Shown here: one piece after another, positions 7,585 through 16,089 of the stretch
Numbering within the stretch: the first letter of the stretch is position 1
Layout: each line of letters begins with the position of its first letter
Assembly (NCBI GenBank): GCA_937139415.1
Contig: CAKZPS010000011.1
Location: 1 to 64,000 of the forward strand
Direction: 5' to 3'
DNA length: 64,000 nucleotides
Source: an uncultured bacterium
GTDB taxonomy: Bacteria; Atribacterota; Atribacteria; Atribacterales; Caldatribacteriaceae
Notes under the pieces: model-generated
What the model saw: the letters and a program-made list of their open reading frames with translations, nothing else
The model's database searches: none
Told to the model about the DNA's origin: nothing
Position numbers and translations under genes: made by a program

Positions 7585-8637
7585 CTACTCCAAAGTTTTC
7601 TCCCAATAATAGTAACCGTTGAGGAAGATCACCACTTTACCTTTCCCCTTGGTCACCGCAGAAAACTCTACCAAATCGCCCCCTTGATGGGTCTTCTCGT
7701 ATAAAACTCTTTCTCCCAATTCATCGTTAGCAACTACCTTCACTTCAATAGGAACTCGAGAGTCAGGGAGAGAGAAACGCAAACTCAATTCCTTTGCTCC
7801 AGAAAGGGTGGAGGCTTCATCGGTTTCTTGGGTTCCTCTACTTACTCTTAAGTTAACTTTTTTCCCTACCTCCACTTCCTCTCCCGCCAGAGGTTCTTGA
7901 TCGATCACAATGCCTGCTCTTCTTTGAGAAGTTTGCACTTCTTCTACATCTCCCACACTCAAACCCTCTTGAGCAAGAACGGCTTTCGCCTCATTCAGTC
8001 GTAATCCCACCAGATCGGGAACCACCACCGTTTGCTTCGCAGAAGTCAGACCTCCCTTACTTACGAGGAGACTCACCACCGCTCCTTGAGCAATCTTACT
8101 CTGGGGAGGAGGATTCTGGGAAATAACATATCCTTGAGGAACTCGCTCATGACTCGCTTCAACAACTCTCCCCAATTGGAATCCACTCGCCTGAAGAATT
8201 TGCTCCGCCTCTTCTAAGGTTTTTTCTCTCACATCAGGAACTACAACGATATTCGCAGAAGAACCTCCCTGAGTGGTAGCAAAACCCTCCCCACCGTTTA
8301 CCACTAACCACACTCGACTATTCTTCTTAACCTTGCTCCCGGGTGCTGGATCTTGCTCAATAACCGCATTCGGCGCAACTTCAGGATCATACTCGAGCTT
8401 TTTCACTTCCACCTGCAAACCCAAACGGGCTGAAGCGTTTACTGCTTCAATCAAACTTTGATGACGAAAGTCGGGGAGAGTAACAGTCCCCGCTTCCAAG
8501 TAAGCCTGGAAAAACACTAAGCTCAAATACCCACTCAATGCCAATCCCAGCGCAAACAGGAGAATATAGATAATCCCCCTGAACAGTAACGAAAGTCCTT
8601 TTTCTCGATTTTTGCGAATTTTTACTTTCTCTTCCAT
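7585..8637 (-). CDS. Membrane-anchored PASTA-repeat protein without kinase domain
   Basis: This 350-residue protein has a short basic cytoplasmic tail (1-18), one membrane helix (about 19-43), three PASTA repeats outside the cell (about 50-115, 130-194 and 204-267) and a beta-rich C-terminal domain (about 284-350). Each repeat carries the family pattern of a V-P-D/L-P-D start, an EA helix, and a Q-P-P/D-P turn with VS/VV strands. PASTA domains bind peptidoglycan fragments in PrkC-type Ser/Thr kinases and some penicillin-binding proteins. No kinase domain is present, although the gene sits between rsmB and rpe exactly where prkC lies in Bacillota. Its N-terminus overlaps the rsmB 3' end by 16 bases. 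It may sense or anchor to the cell wall; this is inference. Confidence 0.88.
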   Translation of the reverse strand: MEEKVKIRKNREKGLSLLFRGIIYILLFALGLALSGYLSLVFFQAYLEAGTVTLPDFRHQSLIEAVNASARLGLQVEVKKLEYDPEVAPNAVIEQDPAPGSKVKKNSRVWLVVNGGEGFATTQGGSSANIVVVPDVREKTLEEAEQILQASGFQLGRVVEASHERVPQGYVISQNPPPQSKIAQGAVVSLLVSKGGLTSAKQTVVVPDLVGLRLNEAKAVLAQEGLSVGDVEEVQTSQRRAGIVIDQEPLAGEEVEVGKKVNLRVSRGTQETDEASTLSGAKELSLRFSLPDSRVPIEVKVVANDELGERVLYEKTHQGGDLVEFSAVTKGKGKVVIFLNGYYYWEKTLE

Positions 8638-9947
8638 ATCGCTAAAAAAAATCCATCATTATGAAAAACATGGGGAAGGATGAAAAAATTTCCTCTCCCC
8701 CATTCCCGTACTAAAGGAGAAATTTGTTCCACCGAAAAGGAAACTCTTTCGAACTCTTCTCCGTTCACTTCTTCAAACCTCCGCACCACGCCCACCGTTT
8801 CTGCCAGGGTGAAGGTACAAACACAATACAGTATTATACCTCCTTTCTTCACTAAACGGGAGGCAGAACGCAAAAGCTCGAACTGCTTCTCTGCCAAAAG
8901 TTCAACTTCCTCCTCGGTAATCTTTTCTGCAATCTCAGGGTTCTTCCGAAGTGTTCCCAAACCCGAACATGGTGCATCCAAAAAAACCCGGTCGGCACTG
9001 AAAAGATACTGCTTGGGAAACTTGGAAACATCAACCACTCCGGGAAAAACGCTCTTCACAGACATTCGAAGGATGAGATCCTGCAAAATACTGATTTTTT
9101 GGGGATTCTTATCCCAAGCCAATATTTCCCCCCGATCCTCCATCATCTGGGCAAAGGCTATAGCCTTACCTCCCACCCCACAGCAGAGGTCCATCACCCT
9201 TTCTCCCCCACGGGGATGACAGAGAAAAGCGGCAACTTGGGATCCCAAGTCTTGAGGATAAAACAACCCTTCTTCCCATTCTGGCACATTGAGAAGGTCG
9301 GAATACTCTCCTTCCACTTTCAAAGCCCACGGGAGGACTGGTATTCTCTTCACCACAAACCCTTCTTTTCTGAGCCTGGCCTGCAAATCATCTCCTTTGA
9401 TCCGCAAAGTGTTCACCCGCAGAGTGAGGGAAGGAGGCTGCCAGAGAGATTTCTTGATCTCACCAATTTCCTCCCGAGTAAAGAGAAAACCCCACTCCTC
9501 TTCCACCCACTCTGGAAGCACTACCTCCCATTTCTGCGCTTCCAAACGATACTCCTCGATCCTCTCGGTAACCCTGCGTAATACCGCATTGATGAGAGAG
9601 GTAAATTTCCCCTGGAACAGAGTCTTAGCCATCTCTACCCATTGGTGAACGCTGGCAAAAACGGGAATTTGGGAGTGAAAAATCAATTGGAAAAGAGCCA
9701 AACGTAAGAGGTTCTGAACGGATAGAGGGAGTTTTGTCCATCGTGGCAAACAGGGGAGCATTATGGCCTCAAGATGGGGTCGAGCTTTAATAGTTCCCCT
9801 GAGAAGACTCACTAAGAGTGACCGTTCTCGAGCGGAATACCCATAGCGTGAAAAACACCTATTATACTCCTGATCCAAGAAAGATAACCGCCTCGTATAG
9901 AGGCGGTCAAGGATTACGAGAGCATCGTGGCGATAACGATCAATCAA
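8622..9947 (-). CDS. rsmB: 16S rRNA (cytosine(967)-C5)-methyltransferase
   Basis: RsmB methylates C967 of 16S rRNA. The N-terminal about 140 residues match the NusB-like RNA-binding domain. The C-terminal Rossmann domain has a SAM site (DLCCGVGGKA, a variant of DLCAAPGGKT), motif IV DAPCSGLGTLRKNPE with one catalytic cysteine and motif VI YCVCTFTLAE with the second. The start is a TTG at 9947 in an ATTGATTG overlap with the zinc protease stop, with GGGGAG 7 bases upstream. At 441 residues it is normal in length. Confidence 0.94.
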   Translation of the reverse strand: MIDRYRHDALVILDRLYTRRLSFLDQEYNRCFSRYGYSARERSLLVSLLRGTIKARPHLEAIMLPCLPRWTKLPLSVQNLLRLALFQLIFHSQIPVFASVHQWVEMAKTLFQGKFTSLINAVLRRVTERIEEYRLEAQKWEVVLPEWVEEEWGFLFTREEIGEIKKSLWQPPSLTLRVNTLRIKGDDLQARLRKEGFVVKRIPVLPWALKVEGEYSDLLNVPEWEEGLFYPQDLGSQVAAFLCHPRGGERVMDLCCGVGGKAIAFAQMMEDRGEILAWDKNPQKISILQDLILRMSVKSVFPGVVDVSKFPKQYLFSADRVFLDAPCSGLGTLRKNPEIAEKITEEEVELLAEKQFELLRSASRLVKKGGIILYCVCTFTLAETVGVVRRFEEVNGEEFERVSFSVEQISPLVREWGRGNFFILPHVFHNDGFFLAIWKRK

Positions 9948-10627
9948 TCGCGACTCCCCCGAATGAGTAAGAGTCGAATGAGTTGCAATGCAGAAACGGC
10001 GGTAGCCGCCACATAGGTAAGAGCTGCCGCGTTCAGCATTGCTTTCGCTAACGGTTTCTCGTCTGCTGCAAGAAGACCTACTCGTTCTAACACCATGGTT
10101 GCCCGGCGGCTCGCATCGTATTCAACCGGTAGGGTAATGAGTTGAAAGAGAACGGCAAGGCTAAAGAAGAGAATACCAATATCCATGAGTGGACGAAGAG
10201 CAAAAAGCAAACCGATAAAAAAGAGCGGCAGGGCTAATTGGGAACCAAAACTGGCTATCGGTACGAGACTGGAACGCAACGCGAAGAAAGAATATCCTTC
10301 TCTCTTCTGTAAAACGTGCCCGATTTCGTGTGCTACGATACCGTAATCGGCGATCGAGGTTCCACGAGCTACTGTTGAGGAGAGTCGTAAAACATCTCTT
10401 GCCGGATCATAGTGATCGTTGAGTGAACCGGGGATTTCTTCCATCCTGATGCGCAAACCCAAAGCGTTCATGAGTTCTTGGGCAACCTGCCAACCGGAAA
10501 GTCCGACTCTCGCCTTTTTGCGCGAGAGTGCTGCATAGGTGTTTGCCACCTTGCTTTGCGCATAAAAAGCCAAAATCAACGCAGGAATAAGAAGTACAAA
10601 AGTATAATCGAAGGGATAGAAAAACAT
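9944..10627 (-). CDS. YugP-type zinc membrane metallopeptidase
   Basis: A neutral zinc metallopeptidase of the YugP family (PF04298), with an N-terminal membrane segment (FVLLIPALILAFYA), the zinc site VAHEIGHVLQ and three to four further hydrophobic segments in the C-terminal half. It is predicted to lie in the cytoplasmic membrane; its substrates are not known in this family. I use ATG 10627 (227 residues), which has the near-ideal AGGGGGTGA five bases upstream. The ORF extends to a GTG at 10636 that lies inside that site. YugP homologues often sit in fmt/rsmB operons, as here. Confidence 0.9.
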   Translation of the reverse strand: MFFYPFDYTFVLLIPALILAFYAQSKVANTYAALSRKKARVGLSGWQVAQELMNALGLRIRMEEIPGSLNDHYDPARDVLRLSSTVARGTSIADYGIVAHEIGHVLQKREGYSFFALRSSLVPIASFGSQLALPLFFIGLLFALRPLMDIGILFFSLAVLFQLITLPVEYDASRRATMVLERVGLLAADEKPLAKAMLNAAALTYVAATAVSALQLIRLLLIRGSRD

Positions 10628-10639
10628 TGATCTCACCCC

Positions 10640-11575
10640 CTATTGGAACTGATCTCCCACCTTGATCTGATACCCACAACACAAGTCACGAAAAAGCATT
10701 GGAGAACGATTTTCCGGTTGCACAACGTACAACGCTACATAACCCTCTTGCGCCTTAACAATAATCCCCCTCTCTCTATCAATATTTACTATCGTGCCGG
10801 GGAGAAAATCGTTCCCTTCTCCCTGCACCACAAAAGCCTCAATGACTTTCAATCTCTTCCCCCGCCAAAAGGTATACGCTCCGGGAGAACGAGTAAAGGC
10901 CCGTATTCTATTCACGATCCTTTCCGCTTTCTCTCCCCAAGAAATCCTCGCTTCTTCCTTAGAGAGACACGGAGCGTAGGAAACTTCCCCTTCTTGAGGA
11001 CGGGGAACGAGGGTTCCTTTTCTCCAACCTATGAGCGTCTCTCCAAGAAGAGTTCCTCCCAAAGCACCCAACAACACTACCAAAGAAGAATAATTGTCCC
11101 GCTCTCCAACTTCTATCGGTTGCTGCGCCAAGATCGGGCCGGTATCGACACCCTCGTCCATGAGCATCACCGTAACACCCGTTTCGGCGTCTCCCTGAAG
11201 GAGCGTCCATCGTATGGGATCGGGACCACGATGACGAGGGAGGAGAGAAGCATGGACATTGATGCATCCCAAAGGAGGTAAGGTGAGAAGAGATCGTCTG
11301 AGAATCTGTCCGTAAGCAGCAACCACAATAGCTTCGGGAGAAAGAGCACGCAGAGTCTCTACAAACTCGGGATCATTCACCCGCACCGGCTTCAAAACGG
11401 TAAGGCCAAACTCTTGAGCCTTCATGGTAACCGGTGAGGGGGTGATTCTTTGCCCTCTTCCGGCTTTGGCATCAGCCTTACTCACCACGGCCTGAACGGT
11501 AATATCGTTTCGGCGCAGAATCTCTTCCAAAACCATGGCTCCAAACAAGGAGGTTCCCATGAAAACAATCTTCAC
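10640..11575 (-). CDS. fmt: Methionyl-tRNA formyltransferase
   Basis: Fmt formylates initiator Met-tRNA using 10-formyl-tetrahydrofolate. The 311-residue protein begins MKIVFMGTSLFGAMVLEEIL. It contains the folate/catalytic segment GCINVHASLLPRHRGPDPIRW (Asn, His, and later Asp in LMDEGVDTGPIL), then the C-terminal OB-fold tRNA domain. It directly follows def, so formylation and its removal from new proteins are encoded together. Confidence 0.97.
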   Translation of the reverse strand: MKIVFMGTSLFGAMVLEEILRRNDITVQAVVSKADAKAGRGQRITPSPVTMKAQEFGLTVLKPVRVNDPEFVETLRALSPEAIVVAAYGQILRRSLLTLPPLGCINVHASLLPRHRGPDPIRWTLLQGDAETGVTVMLMDEGVDTGPILAQQPIEVGERDNYSSLVVLLGALGGTLLGETLIGWRKGTLVPRPQEGEVSYAPCLSKEEARISWGEKAERIVNRIRAFTRSPGAYTFWRGKRLKVIEAFVVQGEGNDFLPGTIVNIDRERGIIVKAQEGYVALYVVQPENRSPMLFRDLCCGYQIKVGDQFQ

Positions 11576-11581
11576 CGTTCA

Positions 11582-12082
11582 TCACCATTGCGAAGCAGCT
11601 TTTTTTAACTTACCTCCTAAGAGCAATCGTCGTGAGGGGCTCAAACGATCCACAAAGAGAATGCCATCCAAATGATCGATCTCGTGTTGCAGAATCCGCG
11701 CCAAGAACCCTTGGGCTTCCATCGTCACCTTTTCTCCCTCTTCATTCATCCCCTTGACCAATACCTCCCGACTCCTTTCTACCTTCGCGTATATCTCAGG
11801 GATACTTAAACATCCCTCTTCCCCCAACTCCCTCTCTTCGCTCCGATACACAATTTCAGGGTTCAAAAGAACACCGTCTTTTTGGGTTTCAGGGTATACA
11901 AAGGTAATAATCCGTAAAAGCACCCCCACTTGATTCCCTGCCAAACCTACCCCCGAGGAAGCATGCATGGTTTCTTTCATATCCTTTACGAGGGTAAGAA
12001 CTGTTCCATTGATCTCCTCTATCTCCTGAGCCCGCTTTCTCAATACCTCACTTCCATATTTCTGAATCATCCGCGTAGCCAC
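11582..12082 (-). CDS. def: Peptide deformylase
   Basis: Def removes the N-formyl group from nascent proteins. All three motifs are visible in this 166-residue protein: GVGLAGNQVG (motif 1, with Gly for the usual second Ala), EEGCLSIP with the metal-binding Cys, and QHEIDHLDGILF with the two metal-binding His and the catalytic Glu. It lies between priA and fmt with seven bases to fmt. The motif 1 change is mild and not expected to abolish activity. Confidence 0.97.
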   Translation of the reverse strand: MATRMIQKYGSEVLRKRAQEIEEINGTVLTLVKDMKETMHASSGVGLAGNQVGVLLRIITFVYPETQKDGVLLNPEIVYRSEERELGEEGCLSIPEIYAKVERSREVLVKGMNEEGEKVTMEAQGFLARILQHEIDHLDGILFVDRLSPSRRLLLGGKLKKAASQW

Positions 12083-12097
12083 TTTCTCACCTCTTCA

Positions 12098-14107
12098 TTA
12101 CGCATCAACCTCGATATCCCAGGTAATGCCTTCTCTACGACGGTAAGGCAAAAAGGAAACAACCGTTTCAAAAACGGCCTCCAAATCTTGTTCGGGAAAA
12201 CACACACCCAGTTCTTCTTTCCACCGACCCCTTTTCCTAAAGCCGGACCCCGGAAAAGGTCCTATTACCGTCATGCCCTTTTTTTCCAATTCTTCCTGTA
12301 GGGATTTTAGAACCAAAAGACAGGCGTCTTTATTCCGACTCTCTCCTATTATACGCAAAAGATAACCAAAGGGGGGATAACCCAATACTCGCCTCTTTTC
12401 TAAACCCTCACTATAAAACTCTCTCCAAGATTTCAAGAACTGCCCCATTCTCGTTATTGCCTCTTTCGATCCCTGGACAAATACCTGGGTATTGAGAGCA
12501 ACATCAACACCTAAAAGCTGTAGTGCCTTTCCCCACTTCACGTAGAATTCCTCGCGAGCATTGAAATCACTGAGATACAACCAGCTTTCCAGCGAAACGA
12601 CTACAAGAAGCGCACTCCTCCTCAAAAGCTCTTCCCGAAGAATCGCCGAAGTACCGACGACGATGTAAGGCGTTTTCGATTCAAGAAGCTCTTGCCCCTC
12701 TACAAACATTTCTGAATCGATGCGGAGCGTGTGATGCTTGGGGAAGATGGTTTGTATCTCTGCGTGCACCTTCTCTAATCCCTCCCCCCAATTCTCCCAA
12801 AGAGTACCTCTACAAATCGGACAAGCATCGGCAGGTTCAACTTTCCTCCCACATCGAGGACACCACAAAAATTTGCTGTCCAGGTGGTAACGGAGCGCAA
12901 CCTCACAATCCGGGCACATATAGTAAAAGCCACACTCACCACATCCCAAAGCAGAAGCGTAGCCCATCTTCTGTACCCAAAGGAGTACCGACGCACCCTG
13001 CGCAGTGACGCGAGCAATTTCCTCTCGTATAGGGGGAGCAAGAACCAATCTCTGCTTCCTTGACTCATAGGTTATGGTCTTCACCGTTTTTCTCTTGGGT
13101 AAATTGTTCTCCGGGAAATCTCTCTCTTCAAATTCTCCTTCACGGAGAAAATGAGCAATCCCGAGCGGAGGGACAATACCCACTACATGAAGTTCTCCTC
13201 CCTTAATTCTGAGCTTTTCATAGAGAACCCGTAGAGCGCTGTAGCGAGGAATCTGATCAGAAAAATGACCTTTTTCTTCCGGATCAAAAATCACGTGGTA
13301 ATACAAGTCAAAGGCCGGCAAAAAGAGAGCCAGTCGTGTCCCGAGAATAAGGTCATACTCACCTTCTTCCACCAACCGAAAGGCGAGGAGCCTCTTTTTT
13401 GCAGAAAGGCGGCTATCATACTTTATAACCCGAAGCAAAGGACATCGTTTTCGAATGAAAGCCTCAAAAGAATCTAAACTATGGAAATCGGGGAAAACGA
13501 GGAGAATCTTTCGTCTCTCTCTCTGAGCGTTTTCTATCATTTCCAGGCACCACTGCCTTCGGCTCTCGGTGAAGAGAATACGCCACCAGAAAAATCGCTT
13601 CTCCGGGAAAGAAGACTCTTGGGGAAATGTGCGCTCTCTCTCTAAACGGACAAGCCCTTCTTTCAGGAGTTTCTGCCAAGTACGAGAAGATACACGAAAG
13701 GTTTCCCGAAAAATGAAGAGATTCCGACCACCGGAGGGAATATCCCACCTTGATTCACCATCTTGCGTAAAAACTCTTTGCTCCAAAAATTTCCATTGGG
13801 ACGGGAGACAAGGAGGGAAGAAAAGCTGAGCAATTTCGCCCAAAGGGAGGAAATATATTTTAGAAAGCCTTTTTGCCCAGTCCATTTGCTTCTCTCCCCA
13901 AGGAGAAACGGGAACAATCCGCAGGATCGGCTTTAGATTTTCTTCGTTCCTTACTTGAAGCGCGCAAACCAATCCCATGAGGAGACGCTGGTGAAACTCG
14001 ACTTCGACAATGCTTCCAACCCGCACGGTATCATCAAGAGGGGAAGGAAGGAAGTAGGAGAATTCCTGAAAAACTGGAACAGGGAGTGCCAGTGAAGCTA
14101 CTTTCAT
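12098..14107 (-). CDS. priA: PriA-like primosomal protein with degenerate helicase motifs
   Basis: The protein aligns with PriA from end to end: an N-terminal 3'-DNA-end-binding domain (about 1-100), two helicase lobes, eight zinc cysteines between the lobes (C389, C392, C398, C401, C416, C419, C429, C432) and the C-terminal domain ending GITWDIEVD. The ATPase motifs are gone. The Walker A region reads RILFTESRRQW (176-186) instead of GxTGSGKT, DEEH is DPEE (275-278), SATP is IVPP (311-314), and the QVAGRAGR motif VI is absent. At 669 residues it is somewhat short. Actinobacterial PriA is also helicase-dead, so a scaffold role in replication restart is plausible. It sits in the normal coaBC-priA-def-fmt order, with a 4-base overlap with coaBC. 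Confidence 0.9.
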   Translation of the reverse strand: MKVASLALPVPVFQEFSYFLPSPLDDTVRVGSIVEVEFHQRLLMGLVCALQVRNEENLKPILRIVPVSPWGEKQMDWAKRLSKIYFLPLGEIAQLFFPPCLPSQWKFLEQRVFTQDGESRWDIPSGGRNLFIFRETFRVSSRTWQKLLKEGLVRLERERTFPQESSFPEKRFFWWRILFTESRRQWCLEMIENAQRERRKILLVFPDFHSLDSFEAFIRKRCPLLRVIKYDSRLSAKKRLLAFRLVEEGEYDLILGTRLALFLPAFDLYYHVIFDPEEKGHFSDQIPRYSALRVLYEKLRIKGGELHVVGIVPPLGIAHFLREGEFEERDFPENNLPKRKTVKTITYESRKQRLVLAPPIREEIARVTAQGASVLLWVQKMGYASALGCGECGFYYMCPDCEVALRYHLDSKFLWCPRCGRKVEPADACPICRGTLWENWGEGLEKVHAEIQTIFPKHHTLRIDSEMFVEGQELLESKTPYIVVGTSAILREELLRRSALLVVVSLESWLYLSDFNAREEFYVKWGKALQLLGVDVALNTQVFVQGSKEAITRMGQFLKSWREFYSEGLEKRRVLGYPPFGYLLRIIGESRNKDACLLVLKSLQEELEKKGMTVIGPFPGSGFRKRGRWKEELGVCFPEQDLEAVFETVVSFLPYRRREGITWDIEVDA

Positions 14108-15321
14108 TCGAAAAAAGTGCGCACGAGGTGTACCAGAATTTCCTCAGCAAGATCTCGTTTATCTAAGAGCGGGAATTCGATTTCGTTTCCTTTTCGATCC
14201 ACAACCCATGCCTGACTGGTAGGAGTTTCAAAACCACTTTCCCCTTTGGTAATACGATTCGCTACGATCATATCTAAGTTCTTATTCTTGAGTTTCCTCC
14301 TCGCTTCATTGAGGAGATCCTCGGTCTCGGCACAGAAACCAACCACTATCTTTTCCCCCTTATGAGGGGTAATGCTCGAAAGCAAATCAGGAGCAGGCAC
14401 CAAAGAGAGAGAAAAAGACTCTCTTCCCTCCTTCTTTATTTTCGAAGGAAAAGGAGTAGGACACTGGAAATCGGAAACCGCCGCGTTCATGAGAAGAATA
14501 TCACAAGAGGGAAATGCTCGCTTTAGTGCTTCTTGCATCTCGGAAACTGTTTCTACCCGTTCGACAGCAATGCCAGAGGGAAAACGCACCGAGGAAGAAG
14601 CCATAATCACTTTCACTTCTCCTCCCAAAGCCCGGGCCATACTTGCTAAGGCGCACCCCATAAGCCCACTACTCGGATTAGAAATAAAGCGTACTGCGTC
14701 TAACCACTCTCGAGTGGCTCCGGCGGTGACGAGCACTCTCTTCCTGCAGAGCTTTTTGGGCACATAGAGGCGATAGAAGATTTCTTCTACCAAATCTTCG
14801 ACTTCTTTCAATCTCCCCGTGCCCACCTCTCCACAAGCCAATATTCCTGAATCGGGAGGAATAACCTGCATCCCCTTCTCCTCGATTCGCTTGATATTCT
14901 CCTGTACTATTGGATTCCTCCACATATCCACATTCATCGCTGGGGCAACAACCACTTGGCGGGGAGCAACGAGAACCAACGTACTCAAGAGATCATCAGC
15001 TATACCGTTAGCAACCTTCCCAACGATGTTGGCCGTGGCGGGAACAATAACAATACATTGATTTTCCCGTGCTAACGAGATGTGGACAATGTTCCCCTCT
15101 CCTTCAAAAAGGTCATCATACACTCTCCTCCCTGTGATGGCTTCGAAGGTACTCTTCCCCACCAGTTTCTGGGCGTGTTGGGTCATGCAAACAGTAACTA
15201 TGGCTCCCGCCTTGACCAAATAACTGGCCAAACTTACCGCTTTGAAAGCAGCAATTCCTCCGGTAACACCTAAAAGGATTTTCTTGTCTTTCCAAAAAGA
15301 AAGAGGGTGATAGACGATCAT
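14104..15321 (-). CDS. coaBC: Bifunctional phosphopantothenoylcysteine decarboxylase / phosphopantothenate-cysteine ligase
   Basis: CoaBC carries out two consecutive steps of CoA synthesis. The N-terminal flavoprotein domain (to about residue 190) shows GVTGGIAAFK, a PATANIVGKVANGIADDLLS stretch, APAMNVDMW and the catalytic LACGEVGTGRL. The C-terminal CTP-using ligase domain has VTAGATREWLDAVRFISNPSSGLMG, NAAVSDF and a KIKKE run. The start at 15321 overlaps the rpoZ stop by four bases. CoaD, for a later step, is encoded in the next operon at 3111. Confidence 0.96.
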   Translation of the reverse strand: MIVYHPLSFWKDKKILLGVTGGIAAFKAVSLASYLVKAGAIVTVCMTQHAQKLVGKSTFEAITGRRVYDDLFEGEGNIVHISLARENQCIVIVPATANIVGKVANGIADDLLSTLVLVAPRQVVVAPAMNVDMWRNPIVQENIKRIEEKGMQVIPPDSGILACGEVGTGRLKEVEDLVEEIFYRLYVPKKLCRKRVLVTAGATREWLDAVRFISNPSSGLMGCALASMARALGGEVKVIMASSSVRFPSGIAVERVETVSEMQEALKRAFPSCDILLMNAAVSDFQCPTPFPSKIKKEGRESFSLSLVPAPDLLSSITPHKGEKIVVGFCAETEDLLNEARRKLKNKNLDMIVANRITKGESGFETPTSQAWVVDRKGNEIEFPLLDKRDLAEEILVHLVRTFFE

Positions 15322-15512
15322 TCTTCCACAAACTCGAATTGAATCGATCCGGCCATGACTTCCTGGAGAGCAATGAAGAGTGGTTTGTGAGGTTCTTTGA
15401 GCGATATGAGAGGTGTTGCCCCTTCATTGAGTTGCCGCACCCTTTTCGCCACCACTAACGCCGCAACATAGGAATTACCCACTTTTTTGACCAACTCATC
15501 GATGGACAACAT
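15318..15512 (-). CDS. rpoZ: RNA polymerase omega subunit
   Basis: This 64-residue protein has the omega pattern: an N-terminal MLSIDELVKKVGNSYVAALVVAKRVRQL helix pair, then KPLFIALQEVMAGSIQF. Omega helps assemble the beta' subunit. The gene lies between gmk and coaBC, the standard Bacillota order, six bases after gmk. Short but well placed and well matched. Confidence 0.92.
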   Translation of the reverse strand: MLSIDELVKKVGNSYVAALVVAKRVRQLNEGATPLISLKEPHKPLFIALQEVMAGSIQFEFVEE

Positions 15513-15518
15513 ATCTAC

Positions 15519-16088
15519 TCACTCCCTTATCCGACAACGCTCTGCAATAATAACTGCACGGAATCTAGCGACCGCTTCTTCTAAGACATCATTGACAATC
15601 AGATAATTATAATCCCGAATAGATTGCATTTCAAGATGAGCATTGGTCATGCGGAGGAGAATATCGTGCTCTAAGTTTGAGCTCCGATTTCGCAATCGCT
15701 CTTCTAAGATCCGCAGAGAAGGTGGAGCAATAAACACAAAGATTCCCTGAGGATACACTTTCTTCACTTGTCTTGCTCCTTGCACATCGATCTCCAAGAT
15801 GATATCAAATCCCTCTTTCCACCAATTTTCCAAGGGACGGCGAGGAGTTCCATAGTAGTTTCCGTGAACCTTTGCCCACTCTACAAACTCGCCTTGATCA
15901 CGCATTTTTTCGAACTCTTCAAGGCTTACAAAATAGTAATCAACTCCCTCTTTTTCATTTTCCCGAGGAACACGAGTAGTATAAGAAACCGAGTATTTCA
16001 ATCCTCGACAGATGCGCATGACCTCTCTGCGAATGGTACTTTTCCCTACCCCTGATGGTCCAGAAATAACGAAAAGAAGGCCAGACAT
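15519..16088 (-). CDS. gmk: Guanylate kinase
   Basis: Guanylate kinase phosphorylates GMP to GDP. The 189-residue protein shows the P-loop SGPSGVGKSTI near the N-terminus, the GMP-binding SYTTRVPRENEKEGVDYYFVS, EFVEWAKVHGNYYGTP and the LEIDVQGARQVK strand. It begins one base after yicC; the remA (DUF370) gene often found between them is absent. Confidence 0.97.
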   Translation of the reverse strand: MSGLLFVISGPSGVGKSTIRREVMRICRGLKYSVSYTTRVPRENEKEGVDYYFVSLEEFEKMRDQGEFVEWAKVHGNYYGTPRRPLENWWKEGFDIILEIDVQGARQVKKVYPQGIFVFIAPPSLRILEERLRNRSSNLEHDILLRMTNAHLEMQSIRDYNYLIVNDVLEEAVARFRAVIIAERCRIRE

Positions 16089-16089
16089 A

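Noticed and set aside
8680-9219. Plus-strand frame of 179 codons
   Set aside because: Antisense to the conserved rsmB; no domain, no ribosome site.
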